Of a stretch of 64,000 bases of DNA, positions 43,798-54,192 are shown piece by piece. Below the pieces are notes generated by a model. That model was not told the DNA's origin and did no database searches. It worked only from the letters and a program-made list of their open reading frames with translations. Made by a program: the position numbers and the translations under genes. Position 1 is the stretch's first letter. The number at the start of each line of letters is the position of its first letter. Source of the stretch: Sporopachydermia quercuum (lineage: Eukaryota > Ascomycota > Sporopachydermiomycetes > Sporopachydermiales > Sporopachydermiaceae); contig BCGN01000001.1 of NCBI GenBank assembly GCA_001599295.1, positions 744,001 to 808,000 of the forward strand. The letters run 5' to 3'.

Positions 43798-44307
43798 CTG
43801 TGTCTCTATGTACTTCTCTCTGTTGAGATGCTAAATCTGATATGCCAGGGAATTCCAAGATTTCTTTAGTTTTAATCTGAGATTACTCAACACTTCATGC
43901 TCCGTTGGAAACCCCTTACTATCTATCACCTTTGGCATCCAAGAATTTTCGCTGTCACTTATTTGATCAATTAATCATGCTATCAATTGGTATTATCATC
44001 ATTCCCAGCCATATTTATTCAGTAAAGCCAATGTTCCACTAAGTACACTCCCAAAAATGAAGTTGCACATTGTTTGTTTGGGAATATTTCCGGAACTTTT
44101 TGATTGAACTATCGGCTGTTTAGATTCTATACGCGACAGGAAACTCGTTAAAAAAAAAAACCAGAGAGATCGTTGATCTATGTACCTGCCTCAAATGTAT
44201 CATTTCTTTAAAAAGAAAACCTCATGGTAAATTATCTATAGATGAAATAGTTTACTGTACAAGCAGGTGAATGTTTCTTCTGATTCTACTATAGAAATAT
44301 ATTGAAT
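43798..44307. other. intergenic, promoter of the 44,308 gene
   Basis: AT-rich with a ten-base poly-A run near 44,151. No gene seen. Confidence 0.5.
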
Positions 44308-45660
44308 ATGTCTCAGATTTCGGATGTGGTGGCTGTAGAGCTGCTAGGCTCTTCACCTTTCAAGATCAATCGGTCGATTAGACGCGGATCAATTCTTGAT
44401 GACACTAAAGCGAAGACTTGGGACGACCTACTTAGCTCTTTACACACATTAGCTGTAGAACCAGTATCCAAATCTCATATAACTAGGGAAAGAAACGAAT
44501 TGAGAAAGCTCTTAGAAACTGAGACTAAGCTGAACAGTGGTCTATTAGGATCACGAGTGGATGAGGTCTCACAGAACTCTAGTTATCTTATTTTATTGAT
44601 AGAAAAGGCTTTGATAGAGCTAAATGAACACGGTTTGAAAGGAAATATACTTCTGGATGAAGTTCTAGAAGCATTAAGAGATAAATACAGAGAAAATGAG
44701 ACTGATCCCGATATTTTGTTGAACATATTACAACACGTACAAGGATTATTATCTTTAGTTTATGCCAGCTATTTGAAAACAGTGAAAGAACAAGAGACTG
44801 TGAAGATCACTATTGATAATCATTTAGTAGAGACAGGAAATGGGTTCTATGATTCAGAACAATCCATAATCGAGAATCTGAATCTCATTCTTTATGAGTC
44901 CAGGAAAAAGTCAAAATTAAGAAGAACCATGACCACAACGGGGACACTGAGATCTCTGAAACATCTTCAAGATACCTTGGAGAAAACACAAGATGAAGTG
45001 AATAATAAACAAATGATTGAAACAGATTTGAAAGCTACAATTGATCAGTTAAAGTATCAGCATTTACTTTTGCAGAGACAGTATGAGGAAGAACGACTAA
45101 GTTATAAGGAAGTATTGGCAGAGTCTCAACAATCATGTGAATCACTGAAAAAGGAACTAGATGCTGTAACAAATGTGTTGGATAGTATGACACGTCAAGC
45201 AGTAGAGTCGGAGAATGATCGGAATGAATATAAGATTAAGTACGATCATTTGTATGACCAATATAATGAACTAAAAAGCCAGTTTGAAATAAGTAAAGTC
45301 AATTCCTTGGGATTATCACCTTCATTAGCCCCAAGTTCTACTCTTGGTTCAGGCGAAAACTATATTATCACACCTCAACCCAAACCTTTTGCAGCAGATG
45401 CCTCACCAGTCAGATCATTTTCTCCTGTGAATAGAGACCTATTAAAATCAGCCTTGGCAGCCTCGCCTGGAACGGGATCAAGTAATACTGTATCCTCTTC
45501 TATTCTGAGGCATGAATTCAAAAAGTATGTGTTAGAATTACAGAACAATTTTAAGGAACAATTAGCAAAGGAGAAAGCTGAACGAGACAGGATAGAAGAT
45601 TTGTTGAGTAGATATAGGAATGACGCTCTACATAATGATGGACTAGAGAACTTGGGCTAA
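44308..45660 (+). CDS. coiled-coil protein, possible septation/microtubule-linked family
   Basis: 450 aa from ATG (MSQISDVVAVELLGSSPFKI). I do not recognise it firmly. The N-terminal part (about residues 35-160), with WDDLLSSLHTL...RNELRKLLETETKLN...LLGS, resembles in layout the fungal Uds1 (up-regulated during septation) region, but weakly. Residues about 210-330 form a strong coiled coil (LKHLQDTLEKTQDEVNNKQM, and LKKELDAVTNVLDSM). A Ser/Pro linker (LSPSLAPSSTLGSG, SPVRSFSPVNRD) follows, with SP sites that suit Cdk control. A last helix (RHEFKKYVLELQNNFKEQLA) ends it. Structural or cytoskeletal role inferred only. Confidence 0.8.
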   Translation: MSQISDVVAVELLGSSPFKINRSIRRGSILDDTKAKTWDDLLSSLHTLAVEPVSKSHITRERNELRKLLETETKLNSGLLGSRVDEVSQNSSYLILLIEKALIELNEHGLKGNILLDEVLEALRDKYRENETDPDILLNILQHVQGLLSLVYASYLKTVKEQETVKITIDNHLVETGNGFYDSEQSIIENLNLILYESRKKSKLRRTMTTTGTLRSLKHLQDTLEKTQDEVNNKQMIETDLKATIDQLKYQHLLLQRQYEEERLSYKEVLAESQQSCESLKKELDAVTNVLDSMTRQAVESENDRNEYKIKYDHLYDQYNELKSQFEISKVNSLGLSPSLAPSSTLGSGENYIITPQPKPFAADASPVRSFSPVNRDLLKSALAASPGTGSSNTVSSSILRHEFKKYVLELQNNFKEQLAKEKAERDRIEDLLSRYRNDALHNDGLENLG

Positions 45661-46447
45661 AGATGTCCTGAAAATCGAATGACAAGAATTATCAATGTAT
45701 AGTCCTAGCAGGAAAACTGTTTTGATATCTGGCCGTTTCAAATTGTCAGGTTCAAGCTTGATGGGACAGTCTTTCCAAGTTCACATTGGTTTCAGAAGGA
45801 CTTCTCACACCAGATGTTCGTTAATGAGTCTATTGAAACAGATATCTATTGAAGTGCAATTGAGCTGATCGTGTTTTTGTTCATTCTTTGAGTGAAATAG
45901 TTCCAAAATTACGGAACGGATGAGTGTTTAAGGTTTCCTAGTTAAATCAAACCTCAACCCTGCAGGAAATGTATTCGAAGCTGGAAAGTTTATATGTAGC
46001 TGATCTGTGAGCTAGTATTGCATCCATTAAATATCCTCATTATTTTTATACTATCCATTTCTTGACAGTATATTACTAATTTATAATTTGTCTTATAGAT
46101 ATAATAATTTATGATGTAGTTATTTTCTTCATTATGCTTCTATGCTATAATCATAATGTTTTTTTGTTTTTCAGTCATAGTCGCATCTCAATCTGTAGAT
46201 TGGTATATCAGATGAGACTTCATGTACCAGATGTTCGGGTGGGGCCTTCTTAGCCACAATAGTGAAAGATTTCAATCTGATCCTAGCAAAATTTTCAACA
46301 TCAAATTAATGTATTGAAATATAGATGTTATATTATGTCTATAGACGTATATAGATCTCTTGGGATACTTTGGAATATTAGTAGGTTGATCTGTGGTAGA
46401 TTTATCCTATTAATAAGTTGTTGAATTAAAGAAAATACACAGTCAAT
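45661..46447. other. intergenic, TIF34 promoter
   Basis: Same-strand spacer, AT-rich. No gene or RNA seen. Confidence 0.5.
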
Positions 46448-47639
46448 ATGAGACCTATTGTGTTGTAAGTAATTCATATGTTCAATTTGATGATGAACGA
46501 GCCAAACCAACTCCAAGTTCAAATACTAACTGAATGAATAGACACGGTCATGAAAGACCTTTAAACCAAGTGAAGTATAACAAAGATGGTGATTTAGTGC
46601 TATCTGTATCCAATGACAAAGTGTAAGTATTTAAATTTTGAGTCTGACGCGAGAATCAGTAGTCAGTGAAGTGGCATTATTGAAAGAAGGATGATACTAA
46701 CAAACGTATGATAGGGCATCTATTTGGTACTCACACAACGGGGAGAGATTAGGAACTTTAAGTGGACATAGTGGTGCGATTAAAAGTATTGACATAAGTG
46801 CCGATTCTTCTGTTATTGTAACGGGATCAGCTGATTTTTCTATTAAATTCTGGAATACTCAAACTGGTAAATGCGTCAAGACTCTTCCATTAAGTACTCC
46901 AGTGCGAAGAGTTCAGTTCAATCCCGATTCTACCAAAGTTTTATTGATTACAGATGGGGTTATGGGCTACAAGGGTTCACTCGAGGTTTATAAAGTGGAC
47001 ACAAAAGAGCTTTTAGAAAAGGAAGAAGAATACGAACCTGAATTATTGTGGAAGGTTGATAACACTGGATCTTCCGATGAAAAGTTCACTGTTGCCGGTT
47101 GGTCATATGGTAGTAAATTTATCATTGCTGGACACGAACATGGTTTGGTTTCCAAGTTTGATGGGGAAACTGGAGAATTCATTGCTTCAGAACAAGTTCA
47201 CGAAAAGCTTATCACTGATATACAATTCAACATTGAAGATCAAACTTACTTTATAACTAGTTCCAAAGATAAATCTGCAAGGCTTTTGGATGTTGACGAC
47301 TTGAAAGTCTTGAAAAGTTATTACTCAACTGCACCTGTTAACTCAGCAACCATCACTCCTGTGAAAAACTTCATACTACTTGGAGGTGGTCAGGATGCTA
47401 AGGATGTCACAACTACTTCAGCAAGAGAAGGTAACTTTGAGGCTAAGATTTTCCATAAGATCTTTGAAGACGAAATCGGTAGGATCAAAGGACATTTTGG
47501 TCCTATGAACTGCATTGCTATTCATCCTCAAGGTACTGGTTTTACATCTGGAGGAGAAGAAGGTCTTGTTAGAATCAATCATTTCGATAAAAACTATTTC
47601 GATTTCCAATACGATGTTGAACGAACTGCTGATCTCTGA
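46448..47639 (+). CDS. TIF34: translation initiation factor eIF3 subunit i
   Basis: WD40 subunit of eIF3, which binds eIF3b and eIF3g and supports scanning. Three exons: 46448-46464 (17 nt), 46542-46622 and 46715-47639. The introns are 77 and 92 nt, both with GTAAGT donors and TACTAAC branch sites. The product is 340 aa (yeast: 347). The joined N-terminus [20 protein letters not shown] lines up with yeast MKAIKLTGHERPLTQVKYNK. WD repeats run along the length, with ITGSADFS-type turns and the family end [38 protein letters not shown] and [14 protein letters not shown]. Confidence 0.96.
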
Positions 47640-48061
47640 GTGTGGGGGATATATACTAAGTAATCAAATAATACAGATCAATAAAATGAAGAACTACTTA
47701 AAAACCAAGTAATTATTCTCTATCATATTCTCGCCACATGTTAATTTGTATGGAAGTTTCCTTTTGCTGTTTCAATATCCAGAAGTAATTTAACATGGTG
47801 TATAACAATAGTGTTCTCTACTGATTGTTTTACTTGTTACTAAATTTACATTCTACCGGGTGCTGTCTTCTTCTGAAGCTTAAAGCATATTTGTAGACAA
47901 CCACAGAAATTTCCGAAATTGAGTCTGACAGTATATTGTTTCTGAAAACTCACTTTCTAGCTCATCAACAAGATCTCTATAGTGCATCTTAAAAATCTAG
48001 TTAACAGTATGTACAATTGCTTCAGAGAAAGCACACTAGATTGCTCCCTTTGGTAAAAGCT
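47640..48061. other. convergent intergenic region
   Basis: 3' flanks of TIF34 and the SERF-family gene. Nothing recognised. Confidence 0.5.
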
Positions 48062-48305
48062 TTAGGCAGCAAGGGCTTTTCTCTTTTCCTCAGCTGTGAG
48101 TTAAATAGTTAGTAGCGACGTCTAATTTAATAGTCTACAGGGATTCTCACAAGAATATTAGCATACCCTCTTTCTGCTTTGCTCTCATAATGGCGGCCTG
48201 AGCTTCTAATCGTTTCCTTGGATCCCCATCTTGTTTCTTCTTTTCTTGAGCTTTTTTCTTTTGATTCTTTTCACGGGCTTTTTCTCTTTGATTTCCTCTT
48301 GTCAT
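48062..48305 (-). CDS. 4F5/SERF-family small EDRK-rich protein
   Basis: 56-aa, highly charged, probably disordered protein; family members modify amyloid aggregation and bind nucleic acid. Two exons: 48305-48167 and 48093-48062. The 73-nt intron has donor GTATGC and a TACTAAC branch site. It starts MTRGNQREKAREKNQKKKAQ, the hallmark of this family (yeast YDL085C-A begins MARGNQRDLARQKNLKKQ), has GDPRKRLEAQAAIMRAKQ, and ends EEKRKALAA. Confidence 0.9.
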
Positions 48306-48974
48306 TATTATTAGCAATTTTTATTTGGTTCACGTAGTTTGCTCAAAATTCTGGGTTTTATGTAGCAATATCTTTTTTCCTTATCTGTCCTTTTTTGTTT
48401 TTTCTCTTTATCTTTCCTTGCTTCTTATGTTTTCGTATCTACTTGTACAAGTCTCGAAAATCACTTTCGTTGAATTCGAATTACACTCTATACTTGCGTA
48501 TTGTTTTGTACAACGCTTTCCATCCCAATAACATGTTCAATATCTGTATACTAAATTCATTTTTACAACTGAGGAAAGCTGTAATTTGTTGTCCAATTTG
48601 ACGATCTCTGTTAGTTCCTTCTTGTGGTTTTTTCTGGAAACTCAGAATCCCTCTCGCTCGCATTCATTGGGGGTATTGGAGAGATAGTTGCAGTAATTGT
48701 GAAAGGGGGTGATTCTTACAATCCCAATCATAGTTAGAGGGTATCATTTTATCATGTATGCATGTGCATTAAAGATCCTCCAGATACGTAAAAAGATGGT
48801 TAGTAGTTAAGTGATCAAACAAAGGAAAGAGAGAGGGTAAAGCGTGTTTGTAAGAATAGGGTTATAGGAAGAAACCAGCTGTAATTTGAGTCAGTGATTT
48901 TTAAAATTGAATGAAGAGTGCTATCATTGATACTTCCTATCAATTGAAAAGTCAGTGAATAAATAACGATAACG
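48306..48974. other. divergent intergenic region
   Basis: Between the SERF-family gene and the 48,975 gene. Pyrimidine-rich near 48,370-48,430. No gene seen. Confidence 0.5.
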
Positions 48975-50108
48975 ATGTCTGAAGAAGCAGAGGAGCTGCT
49001 AGCGTCAATTGAGAGTGAAACAGGGGCTGGGGGAATTCAAAGTAGGAAAGGAGATAAAATAGATATAGCTGAACTAGATGAACTGCTTGGTATGGTGAGT
49101 GTTATTTGTTTATTATTTAGATGTGGACTCTGGGGTCTGTCGATGAGATGCTAACCTCATGACCTGAAATAGGCTGATGAAGTGAGTAAGTCAAAAAAGA
49201 AGAGTAAGAAGAAGAAGAAGGCTAAAAAGGCAGTAGAGGCTGTCGGTGACACTGTCGCTGAGCCCGAAGAAAGTGTTGATAATCTATCCGATGAGATCGA
49301 GGGAAAGGAAATTTCCGAAGAGATTGTTGAAAAAAAAGATAGCAATGAACATGTTGATACAATCAGTGATATAACTGAAAAGGCTGAGGAGCCTACAAAA
49401 GAAGAAACCGATACACAACATAAATCCACAGAAGGTATTGAACCTGCTGAAGAACCTTCTGAAGAGCCTACCAAGAAACGTGTTGAAGAACATGCTGTCG
49501 AACATGTTGAAGAACCTACAGAAAAGCCTATCGAAGACGCTATCGGAGATCCTGTTGAGGAAACGGGTAAAGAGCTATCTGTAGATAATACTGAAAGCTT
49601 GCCAGGTTCTGTAGCAAGCAGTATCTCTTCCACCAATGATCTAAAGGGAGAACTCGAAAAAGCAAAAGCTGAAATAGAGGTTCTCAGAAAAGAAAATGAA
49701 GAGTTGAAGCAAACATTACAGGCTAATGATACAAAGACTTTGAATGGCTTGTCTGCGGCCATAGTAAAACTAACAAAAGAAAACAGTCTTTTGAAGAACG
49801 AGGTAGAAACTCTAGAGGCTAGTTTGAATAATATTAATGTTAAATTCAATAAACTGAAGATTGACCATTCAACAAATCTTAATAGTTTATTATCTGATGA
49901 TGAAAACTTCAGCTCAGTTTCTGCAACTAAATCCTTAGATGATTTTGAAACTGGTTTTGCTGATACAAATCATAGTTCAACACCTATCATAAAAAAACTG
50001 GAGTTAGATGAGGCCTTAACTCCTCAAGATTTCAGTAAGTGGAAAGGATTTCAAATAGATATGAGATCGTGGAAAACATTAGGTAATGGGCCAATTCTGG
50101 ATATTTAA
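48975..50108 (+). CDS. acidic, lysine-rich protein with central coiled coil
   Basis: 351 aa from two exons, 48975-49094 and 49173-50108. The 78-nt intron has donor GTGAGT, a GCTAAC branch site and ends AAATAG; other donor choices break the frame. The N-terminus is MSEEAEELLASIESETGAGG, then a KSKKKSKKKKKAKKA tract, a long Glu/Pro-rich imperfect repeat region (EEPTKEE, EEPSEEPTKK, EEPTEKP; about residues 75-195), a coiled coil (LEKAKAEIEVLRKENEELKQ) and a well-ordered end KWKGFQIDMRSWKTLGNGPI with LDI. The tail is probably the conserved part. I cannot name the family firmly; fungal proteins annotated as M protein repeat type are the nearest idea. Confidence 0.82.
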
Positions 50109-50368
50109 TGAACTGAATGACACTGAAATCATAGCATATTGTACGCAATACAATAGGTTTATAATACTCCACCGAATCCTCTCTTTATAAGCACAGTTTA
50201 CTATAAGCTCTTTCTTTTCTATCCCTAAAGTTAATTGAATCCAAAATTTGTTAATGAAACCCAGAGCAAATTCTATAGGAAAAATAATATTTCATTCAGT
50301 TATATACACGTACGCAATGCCATCTTGCTCTTCCGAATCAGCAATGTAACAATAGTTTTATTCACTGT

Positions 50369-50848
50369 CTATGACGCTCTGCAAAGTAACTCACCACCGA
50401 CTCCCTTATCCGTTGCTTGATCTAAATCCAAAATAACTTTCTTTCCATTAATCTGAGTTCTGACAAGAACTAACTCAGCAGGTTGTGGGGGAGCAATATT
50501 TCTAACTCTTCCACCATGAGCAAATGCATGCAAATCCTCTGGTGACAAAATCACTTTATTATTTGGTTTAGATATCAAGGAAAACTTCTTCAGAACAGGT
50601 CGAATATTATGATACTTCAACCCTACCCAAATTTTTCTAGTGGCTATATTATCAGGTGTTGCTGGTGTATATTCTGGATCAGGTCCTTCAGGTCCTCCTC
50701 GTTGTATTGATGAAATGAAGCCATTTTTATATAGTTGAACGAAAACTTCAAGATTTAATCTGTTAAGAGGAATACTAGTAAGAGGTTTATGAACCCTGCT
50801 CACATTCTGAATGTGAGAACAAACTTTAGCGAGGCTCACTAAAGACAT
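50369..50848 (-). CDS. MRPS8: mitochondrial small-subunit ribosomal protein uS8m
   Basis: Mitoribosome 37S subunit protein. It has 159 aa from ATG (MSLVSLAKVCSHIQNVSRVH); the frame runs two codons further up to a TTG that is not used. It aligns along its whole length with yeast Mrps8 (155 aa): TSIPLNRLNLEVFVQLYKNG, GFISSIQRG, TPDNIATRKIWVGLKYHNIR and the end GVGGELLCRAS. There is no separate cleavable leader, as in the yeast protein. Confidence 0.95.
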   Translation of the reverse strand: MSLVSLAKVCSHIQNVSRVHKPLTSIPLNRLNLEVFVQLYKNGFISSIQRGGPEGPDPEYTPATPDNIATRKIWVGLKYHNIRPVLKKFSLISKPNNKVILSPEDLHAFAHGGRVRNIAPPQPAELVLVRTQINGKKVILDLDQATDKGVGGELLCRAS

Positions 50849-51824
50849 TTTCAATGAAATGTGTTGTCACTCAATTATAATCCAAATTAATAGAGGCAAC
50901 CAAGTTTTATCATGTACCTCTCTTTTTTGAACACAGACTGGTCGGGCTTGTAATATTAATTTAACCCACTGTAGCCACTGTTTGCAGAGTTCTACTCTGC
51001 TCTTTCTGAAAATCAATCTGTCTCGAGATCTACTTCCAATGCTTCAAATAGCAATCGAAACAAGCACCCTATCCAGAAAAATGTTTGAATTGCTGCTGAG
51101 ATACTAATCAACCTCTTTTATATCATGTTCTGTTCTAATCAAAGTCATGATCTAATACATTGACTTTTACTACTTGATTTATGTTGTTTGATAAAGCTGG
51201 GAGAATTTTCAGTCCAATTAACTATGTAAAACACCCAAACCGCTGCTTGGTCAGGTGGTTCAACCTTTAATGTAGCTTGATGCAGTAGTATTTCTGTCAC
51301 TATATATTTTCATGCATCTTGATGCTTCAATTGGTATTAATTTGGTTCATGCAGATCACATGCAGTCTAAAAAGGTGTGGGCTATTACTATAATCAACGC
51401 AAAACATTATAACTTGTGACTGAATGAGAAATAAGAAATTGAATTTGTTTGGTATAGCTATGTATGCAAACCAACATTGCTGTCCTTTTATACAAAACTT
51501 CATCTATATACAAAAGTGTTATGAACTATTCAAGAGATACTTTTGTTAGAATGCATGGTCCTGCAGCATCATGCCAAGTTATAAATCGTCCAATAACAGA
51601 TGCTATAATGTTTTCTATCAGATCATCGATCTTTGATGTGTCAATTATTCAACCACATTCATGTCTGGCTGGATTCATTAGGTAAAGTAAACATTAACAA
51701 GTTGGTCTGCTTGCTATTCAGCGTAAGTCCATGATTGAACTCATCGGCTTTTGGTATGATTCCTGTTTACAATAGAAAAACTTCATAGTTATTTCGTTTC
51801 TCGCGTAATTATAAATATCCGGAA
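50849..51824. other. divergent intergenic region between MRPS8 and URA6
   Basis: Holds both promoters. A 73-codon open frame at 51,464-51,685 has no recognisable motif and is not called. Confidence 0.5.
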
Positions 51825-52778
51825 ATGTTTGGGGTTCGAGGATTGAAGCCACTGAATCGAGTTGGCGCAATGAGAATAGCCTTAACAAGAGCAAACAGTC
51901 AATATGGATCTCATTTAATCAAAAATGCTAATTTCGTTAGACTAAGTGGCTTCAAAGTGTTCAATAGACAATTCAGTAATACCAGGATATCTTTAGGTCC
52001 AGAAGGAACCCGGCGCGGTGATAAGAATCCTAGATTCAGAGATCTTTTCATTGTCGGTATTGTGTGTTTTGGTCTGTTTGCAGTAGCCGTGAATAGATTG
52101 GATAAGAAAAATCCCAAAAACACACTTACTGAGGAAGAGTTCAAAAATTCAATTGCTCGTAAGAAGTTAGCTTTCGGTCCTGGTGAAATATCTGTTGTCT
52201 TTGTATTAGGAGGACCAGGTGCTGGTAAGGGAACTCAATGTAGTAAATTGACTAAAGACTATGGATTTGTTCATTTATCAGCTGGTGATTTGTTGAGAGC
52301 AGAGCAACAAAGGGAAGGTTCTAAGTATGGTGAATTAATTCAAAACTATATAAAAGAAGGTAAAATTGTACCGCAGGAAATCACAATTGCTTTATTGAAG
52401 AATGCTATAACTGATTCATTGAAATCATCTAACGGAACTAAAAATAAATTCTTGATCGATGGATTTCCAAGAAAGATGGATCAAGCAGTTAAATTCGAAG
52501 AAGAAGTTGCTGTTTCAGATTTGGTTTTGTTTTTCGATTGTCCTGAAGAGGTTATGTTAAAGCGATTGTTAAAGAGAGGTGAAACAAGTGGTAGAATCGA
52601 TGATAATATAGATGCCATTGTCAGAAGGTTCAAAACCTTCACTGAGACTTCAATGCCTGTTGTTGATTACTTTGATACCGTTGGCAAAGTTGTAAAACTC
52701 AGCTGCGAAAAATCTCCTGATGCAGTTTATGAAGATGTGAAAACTGCATTGCATGATAAAATCAATCTTGAACTATAG
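51825..52778 (+). CDS. URA6: UMP/CMP kinase with N-terminal membrane anchor
   Basis: Phosphorylates UMP (also CMP, dUMP and weakly AMP) in pyrimidine nucleotide synthesis. The catalytic part (about residues 118-317) has the P-loop VLGGPGAGKGT, HLSAGDLLRAEQ, QEITIALL, FLIDGFPRKMDQA, the lid region RGETSGRIDDN and the ETSMPVVDYF block, closely matching yeast Ura6 (204 aa). The 317-aa protein adds a 115-residue N-terminus that looks mitochondrial: basic and Arg-rich with no acidic residues early (MFGVRGLKPLNRVGAMRIAL), followed by one membrane segment (LFIVGIVCFGLFAVAV, about residues 74-89). Anchoring in the mitochondrial inner membrane is inferred; an internal start could also give a soluble form. 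Confidence 0.93.
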   Translation: MFGVRGLKPLNRVGAMRIALTRANSQYGSHLIKNANFVRLSGFKVFNRQFSNTRISLGPEGTRRGDKNPRFRDLFIVGIVCFGLFAVAVNRLDKKNPKNTLTEEEFKNSIARKKLAFGPGEISVVFVLGGPGAGKGTQCSKLTKDYGFVHLSAGDLLRAEQQREGSKYGELIQNYIKEGKIVPQEITIALLKNAITDSLKSSNGTKNKFLIDGFPRKMDQAVKFEEEVAVSDLVLFFDCPEEVMLKRLLKRGETSGRIDDNIDAIVRRFKTFTETSMPVVDYFDTVGKVVKLSCEKSPDAVYEDVKTALHDKINLEL

Positions 52779-52968
52779 TTCAGTTCCGTCTAGATCATTA
52801 TAGAAACGAACAAAACGATCGATTTAACAATATCGGAAGAGCTTTGGGTAATGTCCACATCGTACTTTTGTATGAACAGAAGAATATAGATTGTCTGACT
52901 ATAATTTGTAAGGTTTGTAGCTGATGAACTTTTTTTTTGACACGACAGTTGGTTGAGTTATTCTTACG

Positions 52969-53670
52969 TTACTTTTTCGTGCTTGAAAATCCAGTAAATC
53001 CCATCGTTGAACTGATTTCAGAGCTTGTTGACGGTGCAATAGGTCCTTTGTCCGTAAATCTTAGGCTTTTCTTCTTTTCGTTTCTTTTTTTGTTACGCCG
53101 TATTCTTCGTTCTTCTTGCATTTGTGCTTCTTTCAATTCAAATTCCCGCCTTCGTTTAATTCTTTCTTGAAAATCAATATCTTCTTGTGTGTTTTTTGCC
53201 TGCTGTTCGTCATATAATTTCTTTAAGGCTTCTTTTACTTCTCTTAATGTACTTGGTGTGCTTATTGTTATATTGGCATTTGACATATCTTTGAAAGTGT
53301 TAGTTAAATGAACCTCTTACATATCTTCCTAAAAGAAATGGACTCAACCAAACTTACGTTGTGGACTGTTATAATGCATTACAAGTGTTAGATTATCCTT
53401 GAATGTCAAATTGCAAACCTCGCAATAGAACCCAACTCCCTTCCCTCGTATACCTACAACATTGACATCGCCAGTAATGACTCTGGCTTCATTTAACCCT
53501 TCGTTGAATTTCAAATCTTCCCGAGCAGTTTGCTTTTTCCTCTCATCTCTCTCTTCATTATTAAAAGACTTGTTCCTTCTTTCTTCCGATTTTTTCTTGT
53601 ATTCTTCTAAGTCCCATGTTTTCCTACCAGTGTCTACAACACCAGCTCCGTAGAATGACTTGTCCGTCAT
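52969..53670 (-). CDS. SNU23: U4/U6.U5 tri-snRNP zinc-finger protein
   Basis: Spliceosome component of the B complex, needed for activation and 5' splice-site handling. Two exons: 53670-53358 and 53288-52969. The 69-nt intron has a GTAAGT donor and an AACTAAC branch site. The product is 210 aa (yeast: 194). It opens with GRKTWDLEEYKKKSEERR, has the C2H2 finger FYCEVCNLTFKDNLTLVMHY, and ends TMGFTGFSSTKK (yeast: MMGFSNFATSKK). The codon of the second zinc-binding histidine (HYNSPQH) is split by the intron. Without splicing the frame stops a few residues later with no intact finger. Confidence 0.94.
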
Positions 53671-54192
53671 GGTGTTCCAATGTCTGATGTGTAGTGTTTA
53701 CTATCAATAAATGATCAATCGAATATTTTTTCGATCCACTGCTTAGAAAACCAATAGACAGCGTTTTTATTGGTTATTAGCATACCAAATATTGTACATT
53801 ATTTTTAAATCGTACTTCATTAATGACTTTAGAGATAAAGAAAAAGAAAGTTGTGTGGCTAATTCCCTTTGCATATGATAATTAATTTTTAAGCTTAGCC
53901 AAGATCAAATATCAAAAATGCTAATTACTCCGGGTACATTTGGCTTATATTGATTGTTACAAGAGTAAGACTCGAATCAATTGAAGGTTTTACATTTAGA
54001 AATATAATATTTAAAATCGGAATATCGAAAATAGTTTCTAAAATTCATCAGTTATGATATGAGGATTTAAACAATAGATATAGAAAGTGGATGGAGTAAG
54101 TGATACATATTGTAAGATGTACTGGAAAACGAACATTATATGAATCTTTGATAAGAGGAAATAGTTACAAGAAAAGAATATGTACTGTTGAA
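53671..54192. other. divergent intergenic region between SNU23 and TPP1
   Basis: Very AT-rich. An ATGGAGTAAGTGA at about 54,091 looks like a start plus splice donor, but no acceptor gives a good protein. Confidence 0.5.

Noticed and set aside
49157-49849. 230-codon minus-strand open frame opposite the acidic coiled-coil gene
   Set aside because: It is the antisense shadow of the Glu/Lys-rich repeats (reads as Ser/Phe-rich) and its frame has no independent support.
54091-54105. ATGGA-GTAAGT as a first exon and donor for TPP1
   Set aside because: No acceptor with a CTAAC branch site gives an in-frame joint that keeps the conserved N-terminal RVTWASKG block; the ATG at 54,193 is simpler.
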